Origin: Scalesia atractyloides
Taxonomy: Eukaryota > Streptophyta > Magnoliopsida > Asterales > Asteraceae
Direction of reading: 5' to 3'
Length of the DNA stretch: 64,000 nucleotides
Assembly: GCA_947069175.1 (NCBI GenBank)
Contig: CAMTDV010000022.1
Location: forward strand, 40,653,027 to 40,717,026
Shown here: positions 11,261-22,668 of the stretch, one piece after another
Position numbering within the stretch: the stretch's first letter is position 1
Layout of the letters: every line of letters starts with the position of its first letter
Notes under the pieces: model-generated
What the model was told of the DNA's origin: nothing
What the model saw: only the letters and a program-made list of their open reading frames with translations
Databases searched by the model: none
Position numbers and translations under genes: made by a program

Positions 11261-12422
11261 TGATTGTCGTAGTCTCACATAAATTTAATCCAAATACTAC
11301 TAAAAGCTAGTGGTAAGTGGGTATCGAACACACGAAGTTTGTTGAATATGTGCTATCTATAGTTTATACTAAGTTGTTTAATTTATCTAAAATGCAAGAA
11401 ATTGAATTCAGGATTTTTAGTGTTTTGGTTTTAGATTTAAACTAATTGCAATTCAAATATTGGTTGTTTAACAAATTAGAAGCAAGCAATCATCCTAACT
11501 TTCCAGTTTCAATTAACACTTGTGTTTCAAATCCAACTAGAAAGAGTCACACAGACATGACTCGTGTTTTACTAATTGTTCGTGATAAAAGGGAACTAAG
11601 TACTCGGATTACTACGATGCGAGGTTGTTACCCGATGATCAATTAACCAATATCTAACCCTTAAACCCTCCCGTGATATCTCGATTGTCAATGACACAAA
11701 GAACGTACGATTAAGGCAAAGATCAAAACATCAATCAACAATTTACCAACAAATATCCAAACACCATAATAAACTACAAAGATTGCAGGTCTATTATTCT
11801 AGAAATCAAAGATAACAACACAATTGTTTCAAGCAAACCTTCCACCTAGGATGATCACAATGATTACTCATCGTCTTGCAAATCATCACACGTTCAATTG
11901 TTATGTTCATATGAATCATAAACCAAAAGTAAATGTTTAGAAATTGTTTTGAACCCACAAGAACAAATTCGCCTCTAAGCTCTGCAAAACGTTCCCGAAT
12001 GATTGATATGCCAAAAGACCTTTGAAAACCGAGTTAAATTGGGCAGTTACACTTTTCTGCTGCTGACCACCGTAAGCTACGTGGTCACCATAAGCTACGG
12101 TGGTCAAAATTTCTTTACAGCCCCAAGAGACTGGCTTACGATGCATAGAAGGATCAGACACCATCGTAAGCTACGATGCCCACCGTAGCTTATGGTGGAT
12201 AGTAGATTTCCATTTTTGTTCTTTTATCAATACTCCAAGTCTTCATCTTCATTTAGCCAAGTGCAAGCTCCCATCAAAGCACGTCAAAATCGCTTCTTTA
12301 TGCTCTTCGGTACCGCAAAACCATATACACCATAGTTATCAAATCCTAATAATTAACCCAATTTAGTGCGGAATATTGATCATTTTAAAGCACTTGAGGG
12401 TTGTCCAATGGACATCCGTCAT
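11261..12422 (-). repeat. Right (5') LTR of the Athila-type element
   Basis: Second copy of 6023-7194, starting TGATTGTCG and ending CATCCGTCA. Differences are scattered substitutions and small indels, for example a missing stretch near 11865 relative to 6630 in the other copy. The palindrome cluster is present at about 12065-12200. Confidence 0.88.
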
Positions 12423-12427
12423 TACAT

Positions 12428-13145
12428 TTATATATTGAAACTTCATAGTGTTTGGTTCGTACAAAGATTCTCCTACGCAACTCGCGGTGGGAAAATCCTA
12501 GTTTATACATAATTGGAAAGTGATAATGAATAGTAATTTGAGTTTTATAATAATATGTACTGTTTTTTTCATATTTGTATCATTTCAATATTAATATAGA
12601 TTATATATTTATAGATTTTATATTTATTTTTAATCTTAAACATATTTCTTTAATTTTAACTTTGAATGATTTTCTTTTTCAATATTAGTGAGATTGTCTT
12701 AACATCGGTACGGTTTTGTATAACAACATCGGTATAGTTTTTTTGTTATTAACGTCATCATGTGCCTATTATTATTATGTAGAATTCAATAAAAGTTCTA
12801 CTCGAACGGGTCATATATAGTTGTTTTTTTATCATCACAAACCGAACATATAATGACCAAATAACATCGGTATTCGAACGGGGTATATATAGTTGATTTT
12901 ATTTATCATCACAAACCAGAAATATATCGACCAAACAACATCGGTATTCGAACTGGCCATATATAGTTGATTTTTTATAATCACAAATCGAACATATACC
13001 AACCAAACAACATCGTTAATGGTACCGTATTCGTGTTTATAAAATTCTTGACGTGGTAGTAAAAAATTCATTGAACACAAAGTAATATTCACAATAAAGT
13101 ACTTTTTGGTATCGTAAGTTATATCGAGTGTCTGTATGATGAAAT
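12428..13145. other. AT-rich spacer between the Athila-type element and the MULE repeat
   Basis: No gene is visible. The main structured feature is the tandem repeat at 12802-13017. The start (about 12440-12500) has a GC-richer piece with TACGCAACTCGCGGTGGGAAAA that could be a remnant of another element, but I cannot assign it. Confidence 0.5.
12802..13017. repeat. Three-copy tandem repeat, unit about 72-74 bp
   Basis: Units start at about 12802, 12874 and 12948 with TCGAAC(G/T)GG, followed by CATATATAGTTG, ATCACAAA and CCAAACAACATCGGTAT. Copies differ by a few substitutions and small indels. A minus-strand open frame across it (12835-13092) is a by-product of the repeat. Confidence 0.8.
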
Positions 13146-13312
13146 AAATTACTTTTTGAGTCCATGCGTTTTAATGGTTTTAACCACTTAAGTCCAAAAT
13201 AGAAAGTTTAACACCCTTGAATACTTATATTTTCATTTTATAACCCATGAAGTCCAATTTACTAATACTATCAACCAAGTATGTTAACTCTAAGGGTATT
13301 ATAGTGATTTAC
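13146..13312 (+). repeat. Left terminal inverted repeat of the MULE
   Basis: Matches the reverse complement of 60165-60341 with many substitutions. Aligned landmarks in order are AAATTA.TTTTTGAGT, AATGG/GATGGTTT, TTAAGT..AAAAT, TTTCATTTTATAACC and a run leading to a (TTA)n tract on both sides. The 'ACTTTTTGAGTCC ... CATTTTATAACCC' style is familiar from long plant MULE terminal repeats. Flanking 9-mers (TGATGAAAT here, GCTTTATAT on the right) do not match. Confidence 0.65.
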
Positions 13313-14141
13313 CTTTTTTATTATTAAAATATTATTATTATTATTATATATTTTATATAAAGACACAAAGCTGACAGTTAACACACATAACCACCACCAC
13401 CGTCCTCCACCACTACCCCCCCCCCCACTCCACCAACATCCTCCACCACCACCATCCCACCAGAAGCCTCACACACTCACACATATCACTACCACCATAG
13501 GTCGTACCTAAACCACAACACCACAACCTTCCCCTACCACAAGCCATACCTAAACCACCCCCAACCCACAATCGGCGAAAAGCAAGCGCCCATTGCAAAG
13601 GATGAGAAGAAATTAAAGCAGATTTCAGCTAATGAAGATGTGAAACGAAAGAGTCAAGTTCAAGATCTATCTTTTTAGTCTGATAATAACAAATCAAAAG
13701 CCACATATCCAGGTATATTCGAAGGGTCTACATATTCACACACCCACCTGCCTATTTTCACACCTTCAAGACAGGTCGTCTAGACCTAGACAGGGCGTCT
13801 AGGGTTCCTTTCTCCGACCATATTCCTGCCCTCATACAATGATAAATCAGTGACATCAGACGGGGCGTCTAGCCCTAGACACAGCCGGAAGACGACCTGC
13901 TCAAGACAGGTCGTCTAGGCCTACACGACCCGTCTTGGAGGTTGATTTTGACTTTGGTCGTTTGCATGCATGTGAGTAAAGTGATACACCCTGTCTAGGC
14001 CTAGACGGGGCATATATTTCTTTGTTAAATTGAGCCATGCAGAGCAGTTGATATCATAGTCAATCTGAACTTCGTTGGAATTCTCTCCGTCTTCTTCTTT
14101 GGCTTATATTACTCCATCTGATATCATTCAAAGGTGGTGAA
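13313..14141 (+). other. Left subterminal and promoter region of the MULE transposase gene
   Basis: It begins with an ATT/TTA microsatellite (about 13318-13350), then a strongly C/A-rich part (13385-13570, many CCACC words). A short coding-looking piece follows at about 13575-13677 (SANEDVKRKSQVQDL then a stop). The palindrome cluster at 13770-14010 is next, and the transposase start codon is at 14142. The CCACC-rich segment produces glycine/tryptophan-rich open frames on the minus strand that I regard as spurious. Confidence 0.5.
13770..14010. repeat. Cluster of GTCTAG-CTAGAC palindromes, left
   Basis: Three palindromic sites at 13770-13804, 13860-13882 and 13991-14010, plus an imperfect one at 13904-13935. 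The core is GTCTAGGCCTAGAC or GTCTAGACCTAGAC, with flanks GACGGG or GACAGG on either side. The same sites recur at 40221-41047, 42991-43013 and 59659-59700, always in non-coding MULE sequence. Confidence 0.8.
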
Positions 14142-14962
14142 ATGCCATCATACTGGGACGACAACTATTTCTTTGGGCCGTATTCTGGCGAGTCATGGGT
14201 GCCTGAAGCCAATCCGATAACAGTTATTAGATTAAATTACTCGTTGTTTTAATTATTTACTAATGATGCTACCGTTGTTAGGGGAGACCGCCGTTCCTGA
14301 GTCTAACGAGCAAGAGGAGGTTGTGTCAAGTGTACAAGGAAATAAAACAGACCATTTCTAGATTTGAACGAGCGTCCTCCCGTTGATGAAATATCCCATG
14401 TGGACGACTCGTACCAAGTTGATGCACCATGTTATCCTGCGCAAAATGGCTTTCCAGATTATGGATACGGGTGTGAATACTCGTACGTGCAACAACAGGG
14501 TCCGGATGGATATGGAGGAGACAGTTACGAAAGTTATAATGCAACACAGTCTTTGTACGGTCAAGAAGTCTATCCTGATGGTGGAGGTTATGGTGGTGAG
14601 GCACCCAAATGCGGAGGCAATCCGTACCTCACAAAGATGGTATCAAAACTTATTTATTTATGTTGGGCAGTTGAGTAAACATAAAATCTAGCATAACGCT
14701 ATCGATTTAACAGGTTTCAACTCTCTAGATGAGCTAAAAACTGGGCACTGGAACGGCAAAGGCGGATGGTTTCGTTATTATGACCCGACGATCAAAGAAA
14801 ATTGGTGGAAGGACCGGGAGGGTATGGCTTGAATGTGACTATGGTGATGAGTACCATACTACAGCAACGGTTAGAAAAGCTGGAAGCAAGAAAACCGGTT
14901 GCCTGTTTAACCTGGTGGTTGTGCGAGAGCATCCGTTTTAAAACATGGGGGATAAAAGGGGG
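14142..14962 (+). pseudogene. MULE transposase gene, 5' part (FAR1-like DNA-binding region)
   Basis: The gene probably starts at the ATG at 14142 (MPSYWDDNYFFGPYSGESW), with exons separated by AT-rich introns at about 14218-14280 and 14639-14714. The middle exon is rich in Tyr, Gly and Asp (14364-14638). The last piece (about 14715-14935) reads, across one or two frame breaks, FNSLDEL, then ADGFVIMTRRSK, VWLECDYGDEY and RKAGSKKTGCLFNLVVV. That is the arrangement of the FAR1-type zinc-binding domain found at the N-terminus of MULE transposases. The gene is cut at 14962 by the Copia element and resumes after 38203. Stops and frameshifts show it is inactive. Confidence 0.7.
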
Positions 14963-15266
14963 TGTTGGGCTCATAACTAAAGGTTTACACATTAGTGATG
15001 CATTTGGGCTAAGCTTAAGGGATTTGGGCTTCCTAGAGCCTCATGGGCCTAGGGTTGTAACTAGTGGGCTGTGTGATTAGTATAAATACATGTATTAGGT
15101 TAAGGTTTTGGGGCTAGTGAGTTGTAATTGAAAAACTTGTATTAGACACAATTTTGGTGTATCCATGTTACTTTGATTAAAGATTGTTCTTGTTCTTCAT
15201 TCTAATCTTTATTTCCGCAATCGATTAGTCTTGCGATACTTTTTAGATCCGATTTCTGGACTTACA
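14963..15266 (+). repeat. 5' LTR of the SIRE-like Copia element
   Basis: Opens TGTTGGGCTC, carries a TATA-like TATAAATA at 15081-15088 and ends GGACTTACA directly before the PBS. At 304 bp it is short for a SIRE-type element. The five bases before it (GGGGG, 14958-14962) would be the target duplication, but the other copy is gone. It is a relative of the minus-strand LTR at 1375-1709. Confidence 0.8.
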
Positions 15267-15283
15267 ATTGGTATCAGAGCCTG
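15267..15283 (+). other. tRNA-Met type primer-binding site of the Copia element
   Basis: ATTGGTATCAGAGCCTG directly follows the LTR, the standard PBS of plant Copia elements. Confidence 0.9.
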
Positions 15284-15810
15284 CTGTACAATATAGGCTC
15301 TAGGTATTGCAGATCGAAGAATTGTTCAAAGTTCAAGAATCGTTGCTGTCAACACGGGTTGTTACTGTTGAAGATTGATGTTGTCCTCATCTCGGATTCG
15401 GTACTATTGCGGATTCTGAAGAACACGAAGAAGATTCAAGGATTTTGGATTCGGTACTGTTGTGGATTCTGAAGAACACGAATAAGATTCAAGTATTTTG
15501 GATTGGGCACTGTTGATGATCCCGAAGAACACGAAGTAGATCATCCATCTCGGATTGATCCCGGACTAATGTTCATCAATATTATCAACAACCTTATCCG
15601 GATTGTTCATATTCCTGATAAGGATTACTGTTCAAAATAACTTGTGTTTATCTGTTATAGGAATCTCGGGATACTGTTGTTTTTGGATAAGGACTCTTAT
15701 CTCGGATAAGGATTTCATTCCGAATAAGACTCTTATTCCGGATCAAGCTTTCATTCTGGATCAAGTTCTCATTCCGGACCTGGTTCTCTATTTTGGATCA
15801 CATCATCTCG
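15284..15810 (+). repeat. Repeat-rich leader of the Copia element, left half
   Basis: Between 15393 and 15550 a unit of about 60 bp (TTTTGGATTCGGTACTGTTG, GATTCTGAAGAACACGAA, AGATTCAAG) is repeated three times with decay. From about 15690 a second series of shorter units varies on ATTCCGGA(T/C)CAAG and TTCTCATTCCGGA. The leader is cut by the gypsy element near 15810. No coding sequence is apparent. Confidence 0.7.
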
Positions 15811-18800
15811 TATAACATGACTTAATTTTTTATTTTAAGTCTTAAAAGTCTAGGAATTTAACCAAATCATAGCTTGGTATGATAATAGATTCATCATGAT
15901 CACCAATATATAAAACCATATCCTAGACGGATGACGACGACGTGAACATGTAATAAATATCAGAACTGGTTACGGTACAGTTTGATATTTCAAAAGTAAG
16001 ACATAAAATATTTCTGCACTATTATACCATAAATATTTTATACCAAATTGTCCATTCTGTAGCAAAATTCAGCAATTGTCCGAAAAGCCAAAAATAAATA
16101 CTTTTAGCTAAAGAATAATAATGGGTGTTAGAAATTCTATAAAACCCATATATAAATCTTATTATTTAAAGCTAAACAGTTTGTTCAATAAAAACTTGAC
16201 AACAAATCCGGTACCAGAACCGAACTCAAAATGACAAAATTATTAGTCTGAAGAGCTAGATTAATTAATGGGACAATAAAAATTGTACTAGAATTATTAT
16301 GAACATAAAATTTTATAAGTAACACTATATATCAGTATATTACTCAGTAAAAGATCCAAACCAACTTTATCAACTAAACAACAAATCAATAAGACTAGTA
16401 AGTTATTTTGGCATATTATAACATCACTTTAAAGTATTAGGGCATTAGTTTCTATAAAAACTTATATATAAATTTATTAAACTTTATAAAATTTATAAAA
16501 ATTACATATATATTAAAAAAACAAAACAAAAACAACAACAACACCACCTCACGGCCATATGATACCACCCACCATTCCACTAATCTCTCAATTAAATGTG
16601 TTGGCACCTTGTGGTTAAATTGGAGTACCTAGAAGTGTAAGAACATGAACATAATCATCAACACTCAGCTATTCCATTCCATTCATTTCACAACACAAAA
16701 AAAAAAAAACACTCAAGAACACTACTCTCACTTTGCTCTAAAAAAATTGGGCAAACTTCATCATCTTCACCTTCACTTTTTTAAAAATCAAACACAAGAA
16801 TCTCAAGCTTGCATGAAGATCTAAGAAGCTTGCAAGGATTAGGAGCTCACTTTGGAAGCTTGGAACTCTTGATCAATTCATTTTCTTCATCTCTTAGATC
16901 ATCCCTAGCCTTGTGCTAGTAGTAAGATCTTAAGCCTTATGTTATACTTTTTATTTTATAAAATTAAACAAGATCATAATAAAAATTATATAAAAACCCA
17001 CTTGAAAAACACTAATAAATCTAAAATTACTACATAATCATGTGATTTTCTTGATGATTTTTGATGATCTTGAACTTGTTATGAACTAGTAAACTTTAAT
17101 CTTGCAAAATTATGAATAAAAAGCTGATCTAATAACATGCATGTTTAGATTAGCAAGATTCATTAACAAAATATGTCATGAAGATAATCTCATACTTTAA
17201 AGATGATCATACATGAACCAGATCATTAAATAAAAGATATGATTTAAAAATTTTGTTTAAAAATGATAATAAAGTTTCCATTTTAAGAAAGATTAAAATT
17301 ATAACAAGTTCATGATTTTTTGTTAATACATTTGTATAATAATTGTGATTGATGTTGATTTGAGTTAGTTTAATTACTTAAAACATGTTTATAAAAAACA
17401 TGGGAAAGTTATATTTTTAAAGAAAACTATGGCAAATTTTTTATAAAAATTAATCTTGATTAAGAGTGATTAGGAACTTTAATCTTATTTATATAAAGGT
17501 TTGATGAAAAAGTTAAGAATATAATTACATAAGTTTTTCTTAAACTAAAAAGGAGATAAATATATATTTTTGATAAAAATATATATTTTGAAATCACCAA
17601 ATATGTGTATAGATATATTTTTGTATAAAAATATGTTTAAGTATTCAAATTTTGATAAAATAATATATATCGGACAACTCGGATAATTCGGACAAAATAA
17701 AATATATGGTATAAACCAAACAAACGACAAAGACGAAACCAATAAAATAGTCGATGCAAACCTAACAATTAAAACGAACAAATAAATCGATGCACTTTAT
17801 ATTTACTAGAATTTTTAAATCTATAACTTATAACTAATAGTTTTCATAAATAATTTTTTTATAAGTTAAAACAAGTACCAGTAAATATTTTAGTTTATTT
17901 TTATAAAAATATATGGACTAACCCACTTTTATAAAATTAACTTTGGGCTAAAGCCCACTTGTATAAAAAAAATCAAACTTGGGCTATGCCCACTTTTATA
18001 AAAATAAACTTTGGGCTAAGGCCCACTTTTATAAAAATAAACTTTGGGCTAAGTCCACTTTTATAAAAGTTTACATGTGCTAGACCCATTTAAACAAAAG
18101 ATAATTTTGGGCCAAGCCCACTTTTATAAAGAAATAAATTGGGCTAATCCATTTTATAAAAACTAACATTGGGCTAAATCCCACTAAATAAACAAAATTA
18201 GCTAAGCCCACACAAAGTAAGCAAATTGGGCTAGACCCATATTTTCAAAAACTATTGGGCTAGGCCCATATGTAATAAACTCTTAGATTGAATTCTTACA
18301 ATTAAATAATAGAGTAGGTCCATTTACATGTAATCAATCTAAAATATATATACGAATGAAATATATATATGTATATCAACCAAGAAATAAACCACAATTA
18401 CAAGTATGAAATTTGAGATAAAATACTTGTACGAGAAACAAACGAAAGCCTAAGTGTCTAATAGATTAGAACACTTGTAGGTCGAGATACGAACAAAGTA
18501 TCAAAAGTCGAATAGAGATTTGCACGGAACGCATATCAGTGAGTTCATGTTTCCCCTTTTATTTTAATGTTTTTATGGTTTTAAACATATGGGAATGTAT
18601 ACATGTTACAATTAATATAGCTGGGAAAATGAAAATATTTAGATCACATGTGAATAAGGCTCAAGCATTGGGGCCACGATTGAATAACAAGTATCGAGGA
18701 ACAAGGGACAGATCTATTGGGTTTGGGCAAGCCCCACTCTATTACGACAATAATAACATATCGTATTAGAGTGCTTTTGTGTCTAAAACGAGTGTCTCAG

Positions 18801-19308
18801 ACACATATTAAATCGTCAAGGTTTGGTGTCCACGTTATTCGGCATACAGATAAGTGTCCTTGCAACATACTAATGATCTTACAAGTTTCATTAAGCTATA
18901 TTAAACGGATTTATTATTTCAAATATTTTTGATAATTCATTTGATACAAAATTTATAACATGAATTCACCAGCTTTGTTGACATTGTTTTCAAAACTACA
19001 TGTATTACATGAAACTAGTGGATGGCCTTCGCGGAAAAATCTTGTTCGTTTGTTGAGAAGTCAAGATGTTGTGTTTCATCCGGTCTTTGTTGTAATGTTT
19101 TATAAACTTATGTCTGAATTTTAAATAATGTTGTTAGACTTGTGGTATGGTTTTAAAAACAAAGGTTGGTTGTAAATTATGTATCAAATAAAAAGTATGG
19201 ATGAATGTTTTGTAATATAATTGTAGTTTACATGGTTGAAATCAACGATTGCCGCTCTGGCCACACCTCACGACACGCTTCCACTACATCGAAAATCGGG
19301 GTGTGACA
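15811..19308 (+). repeat. 5' LTR of the Tekay-type element, truncated at its start
   Basis: Matches 26093-29699 throughout, from TCGTAT to GGTGTGACA. The first about 65 bases seen in the 3' copy (26028-26092) are missing. The segment 17900-18280 carries repeated blocks of TTGGGCTAAGCCCACTTTTA separated by TATAAAA tracts. The junction to the PBS at 19309 fixes the right end. Confidence 0.85.
17900..18280 (+). repeat. GGGCTAAGCCCA repeat block in the 5' LTR
   Basis: About a dozen imperfect units of roughly 30-35 bp alternate a dyad (GGGCTAAGCCCA or GGGCTAGACCCA) with CTTTTATAAAA. The 3' LTR has the matching block at about 28190-28680 with a different number of units. Confidence 0.8.
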
Positions 19309-19325
19309 GACCTGGTATCAGAGAA
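19309..19325 (+). other. Primer-binding site of the Tekay-type element
   Basis: GACCTGGTATCAGAGAA follows the LTR end. TGGTATCAGAG is the tRNA-Met type PBS core; the last bases differ from the usual form. Confidence 0.8.
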
Positions 19326-19627
19326 TCAATTGTAGTGAACTAAGATTCTTTTGTGTCTGGTCTACAATTTCGAAATGGTCATTTTATAAAAGTCATAAAT
19401 TGTTTACAAAATTGTAACAAGAGTTTTTCCCATGGCATGTATGCGAAGGTCCACTAGTACAAAACGATAAATCAAAACAATAATGCAAGGACATTATTCG
19501 AGATAGTCTTTGAGGATTAGACACGATAACAGTAAGATGAATCATAATGATACATGATATGATGTGCAATGAAACTGAAATATAATTGCCCAAAATTTTA
19601 TTATAAGTTGTTCACAATATAAGTTGT

Positions 19628-20930
19628 ATGGATTGTTTTGCCAGGAGCATGTCTTCCGACTCCGACACGGATTCCACGGGTTATGCTTCAGACAATGATT
19701 ACATACCGTTAGATGATCCTGTTCCACCTGCTATTATAATCATCTCTGATGACGAGTTATCGGATGATGAGCGGATGAACATCAATTTCCAGCCATTTGC
19801 CTTACCTGAGCCTGACCATGCCGATATTCCTTTTGAGGATGATGTATTGGCAGTACCTCATTTTCACAAGATGGTTATATTCGGCCACCCTGAGGGTGAA
19901 CATGTTATTGCCTACACCTTTTGATGATGTTGTCGATGAGGACAGACACCCCGTACCTCCTATTGATGATGTTGAGGATGACGTCCTTCCAGTTATACAT
20001 GTTGGGTATATTGACGATGATCTTGGCATTGGCGAAGATTTTGACATACCATGTTAGAGGTAGCCCAGCCTGAGGCTATAGTTATTGACATTACACCGTC
20101 TGCTCCTTCCACACCTCTGACCCTATCACCTATATCTTCATCAGATATCACTTTACCACCATCTTCTGATATCTTAACTACACAGGTTGATAACGTTCTA
20201 TCTGACACATTCTACGCCGATCATTTATCTGATTCAGCACCACCATTGCATCCTTTAGGGGATGTCACACACCACATTGATCAGCTATTTCATCACCCTT
20301 CTGTTGGACCATCCCATTATACTCTTGGTAGTACCTCTTAGTTCGCTGATCATGTATCTTCTTATCCTTTTGCTGGATCTATTTGTACTACCGTTACACC
20401 GACATTCAGTTCTTACCTAGGCCCATTCGCTGCAGGATCGTCACATGTTTCATACACCGTATCCTCCTTTTACTCTGATCCCCACTGCTGGAGATATGCC
20501 CCATCCCCTACCTTATATGCATAGTACTGTGAGGTACCCTTCACCTTACTTTACTGTTTCACCTAACCAGCCACCTTTTGGCATGAGCCCATTCGACCCG
20601 TATCACCCCAGCCATTTGCCACTCACCACCACTGAATACAGACTCACATTTTTCGAGATACAGCTTGATATTCTGTTTTGACGATTACATGAGCTTAATG
20701 CTCAACTCACTGCTATCCGAGCATCACACAATGCTCCATCATCATCATCTCAGCCACCACTACCCACATCATCACCTCCACCACCACCATCTCCATTAGC
20801 ACCATCACTTGCTTCATCCCATGCCACGTCCTCATCTTTTGAGAGACACCTTAGTGCCATCGAGGATGAGATGGCATACTTCTATGGTGTGATCCCCGTA
20901 TCTGCACCCCCACCCCCACCGTCAGTCTAG
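19628..20930 (+). pseudogene. Acidic, proline-rich pre-gag protein of the Tekay-type element
   Basis: A coding region upstream of gag starts at one of two in-frame ATGs (19628 or 19649) and runs to a stop at 20928-20930 through several frame changes (near 19925, 20050 and 20345). The N-terminal part is very acidic (DSDTDSTGYASDNDYIPLDD, IIIISDDELSDDE), the middle has GHPEGEHV, and the end is Pro/Ser-rich (PPPPP) with SSFERHLSAIEDEMAYF just before the stop. I recognise no enzymatic domain. The other Tekay-type element here has an unrelated-looking protein in the same place (53516-54603), so a gene upstream of gag seems to be a shared trait. Function unknown. Confidence 0.55.
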
Positions 20931-21381
20931 CTTGGAATGTAATTAGGTTTTGGAGGTAGTACCCGTGTAAGGATAGTTGAAGATTGAAGGAAATTTTGAA
21001 GATATATATAAGTCAACTTGAAGACTCTAAAGAAATGATGCAAAGAAAATATATACTTTAGTTTATATATTGTATAAAACTTGTATGTCGGAGTGATGAA
21101 ACTCTGAATTATATTTTTGTACTTCGCAAAAATGATGTAACAAGTTGATAGTATATATATTTTATAGTTGATTATCCTTCTTTTATCATGCATTGTTGAT
21201 TGTTCATTATATTTGTGTCATAATGATACTTGTAAGAATATCCCACGTTAGAGATGATTCAATTTATTTGATCAATATTTATTATATTACGATATATTTT
21301 TATTCTATTTGATCAATGAATGACAATATTTATCTGAAATATTTGTCTAATTCATTCAATATGATTTTATATATGAAGATC

Positions 21382-22607
21382 ATGCCACCAAGAAGAAGGA
21401 GCATCCATGAACTCCAAACTCCCCTACCCGCTTCTCAAGCTGAGCTTGATGCTTTATTGAATCAACGCATTTCAGATGCGATTGCTCAACATGATGCAAA
21501 TCGCACCAATTTGAGAAATGAAGATAGGGCTCAAGCCCCACCAACAGTAACAAATCCTACGAATGGTTGGTTACTCATAACCTTACAAGAAATTTTCATT
21601 AATACTTTATTTGCAAAATAAATATTTCTGACAATTTCGAGAACCAACATTTCAGGATGCACATATAAACAATTTTTAGATTGCAAACCATTGAACTTTG
21701 ACGACACTGGCGGAGCGGTAGCGTTTGTTCGATGGACCGAAAAGACGGATTCCATAATCGCATGAGTAACTGTTCCCTTAACCAGACTGTAATGTATTTT
21801 TCAGGATTGTTCATTGACGAAGCTTTATTATGGTGGAATCTGCAAGTATAAACGTTAGGAGATGCAGCAGCATACGCTATCACTTTGGATAGACTGAAGG
21901 AAATGATGCGTGAAAAGTATTATTCAAGGGCCGGACTACAAAAGTTAGAAACAGAGTTTTGGAATATAGTGATGGTTAGATCCGATATCTATGGCTATAC
22001 TCAGCGATTTCACGATCTCTCGTGAGTCGTTCCGTTTATGCTAACTCCCAAATTTAAATGTATCGAACGATACATTTGAGGATTATCTCCAGAAATCTGA
22101 AGTATGGTTACATCGTCACATCCAGCAACCATTACTGAGGCAATCACGATTGTAGTAAGCCTTACCGAAGAAGCTGTAAGAATGAATAAGTTTTCGAAGA
22201 AGAATGCAGAAATGCCCAAGGAAACACATGTAGAGTCAATGTCACATGGGAATAAGAGAAAGTTTACGCACTTCAAGAAAGGTTCCCGACCGAGTAACAA
22301 GAAGAAAGAAACCCCCATAGCAAAAAGGAACAAAGCATTAGTGGTGACAGCAGAGACAGAACCGAGAGGTTATATTGGAAATGCACCTAAGTGCAACAGG
22401 TGCAATTATCGTGGATGTCGAACCACCAAATGTGATAAGTGTGGGAAGTTGGGACACCGCACCGAAAAGTGCTGGAATAATAACAAAGGAAAAAGGAACG
22501 AAGGCAAGAAAGAAGGAGGTTATGGAAATGGAAACGACCAAGGAAGAAATCAAAGCTGTTATGGTTGCGGTGAATTGAGCCACTTTAGGAAAAAACTGCC
22601 CAAATGA
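21382..22607 (+). pseudogene. gag of the Tekay-type element
   Basis: The reading starts at ATG 21382 (MPPRRRSIHELQTPL) and proceeds with breaks. The gag domain follows an insertion or decay near 21570-21650 and contains FLDCKPLNFDDTGGAVAFVR, the classic Tekay Gag motif, and later MMREKYYSRAGLQKLETEFW. The last piece (22104-22607) is basic and holds two CCHC knuckles: CDKCGKLGHRTEKC intact, then CYGCGELSHFRKKLPK where the final Cys is replaced. Gag assembles the particle and binds element RNA. A stop at 22605 ends the frame, and pol follows 60 bases later. Confidence 0.8.
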
Positions 22608-22668
22608 GAACAAAGGTCATGGGCGAGCCTTTGTAATAGGAGCTCACGAGGCACGTCAGGATCCAAAT

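Larger units (their letters stand above)
6023..12422 (-). mobile_element. Athila-type Ty3/gypsy element with gag and protease only
   Basis: Two LTRs of about 1.17 kb (6023-7194 and 11261-12422) enclose a 4.07 kb interior that reads on the minus strand. The PBS resembles tRNA-Asp, as in Athila, and the PPT reads TCAAGTGTGGGGA. The flanks TAACA (6018-6022) and TTACA (12423-12427) look like a 5-bp target-site duplication with one change. The interior encodes a gag and the protease region, then 1.1 kb without coding. There is no reverse transcriptase, RNase H or integrase. At 6.4 kb it is far shorter than autonomous Athila elements (roughly 10 kb or more), so it probably depended on a partner. 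Confidence 0.85.

Noticed and set aside
12835..13092. Minus-strand frame with repeated protein segments
   Set aside because: It merely translates the 73-bp tandem repeat.
13413..13598. Minus-strand Gly/Trp-rich frame
   Set aside because: A product of the CCACC-rich low-complexity strand; no conserved domain.
14951..14962. Purine run GATAAAAGGGGG before the Copia LTR as a PPT, implying two tandem Copia elements sharing one LTR
   Set aside because: The run belongs to the decayed MULE reading frame upstream, and no Copia coding lies to its left.
15811..15830. Target duplication for the plus-strand Tekay-type insertion
   Set aside because: The first 65 bases of the left LTR are missing, so the left duplication cannot be located.
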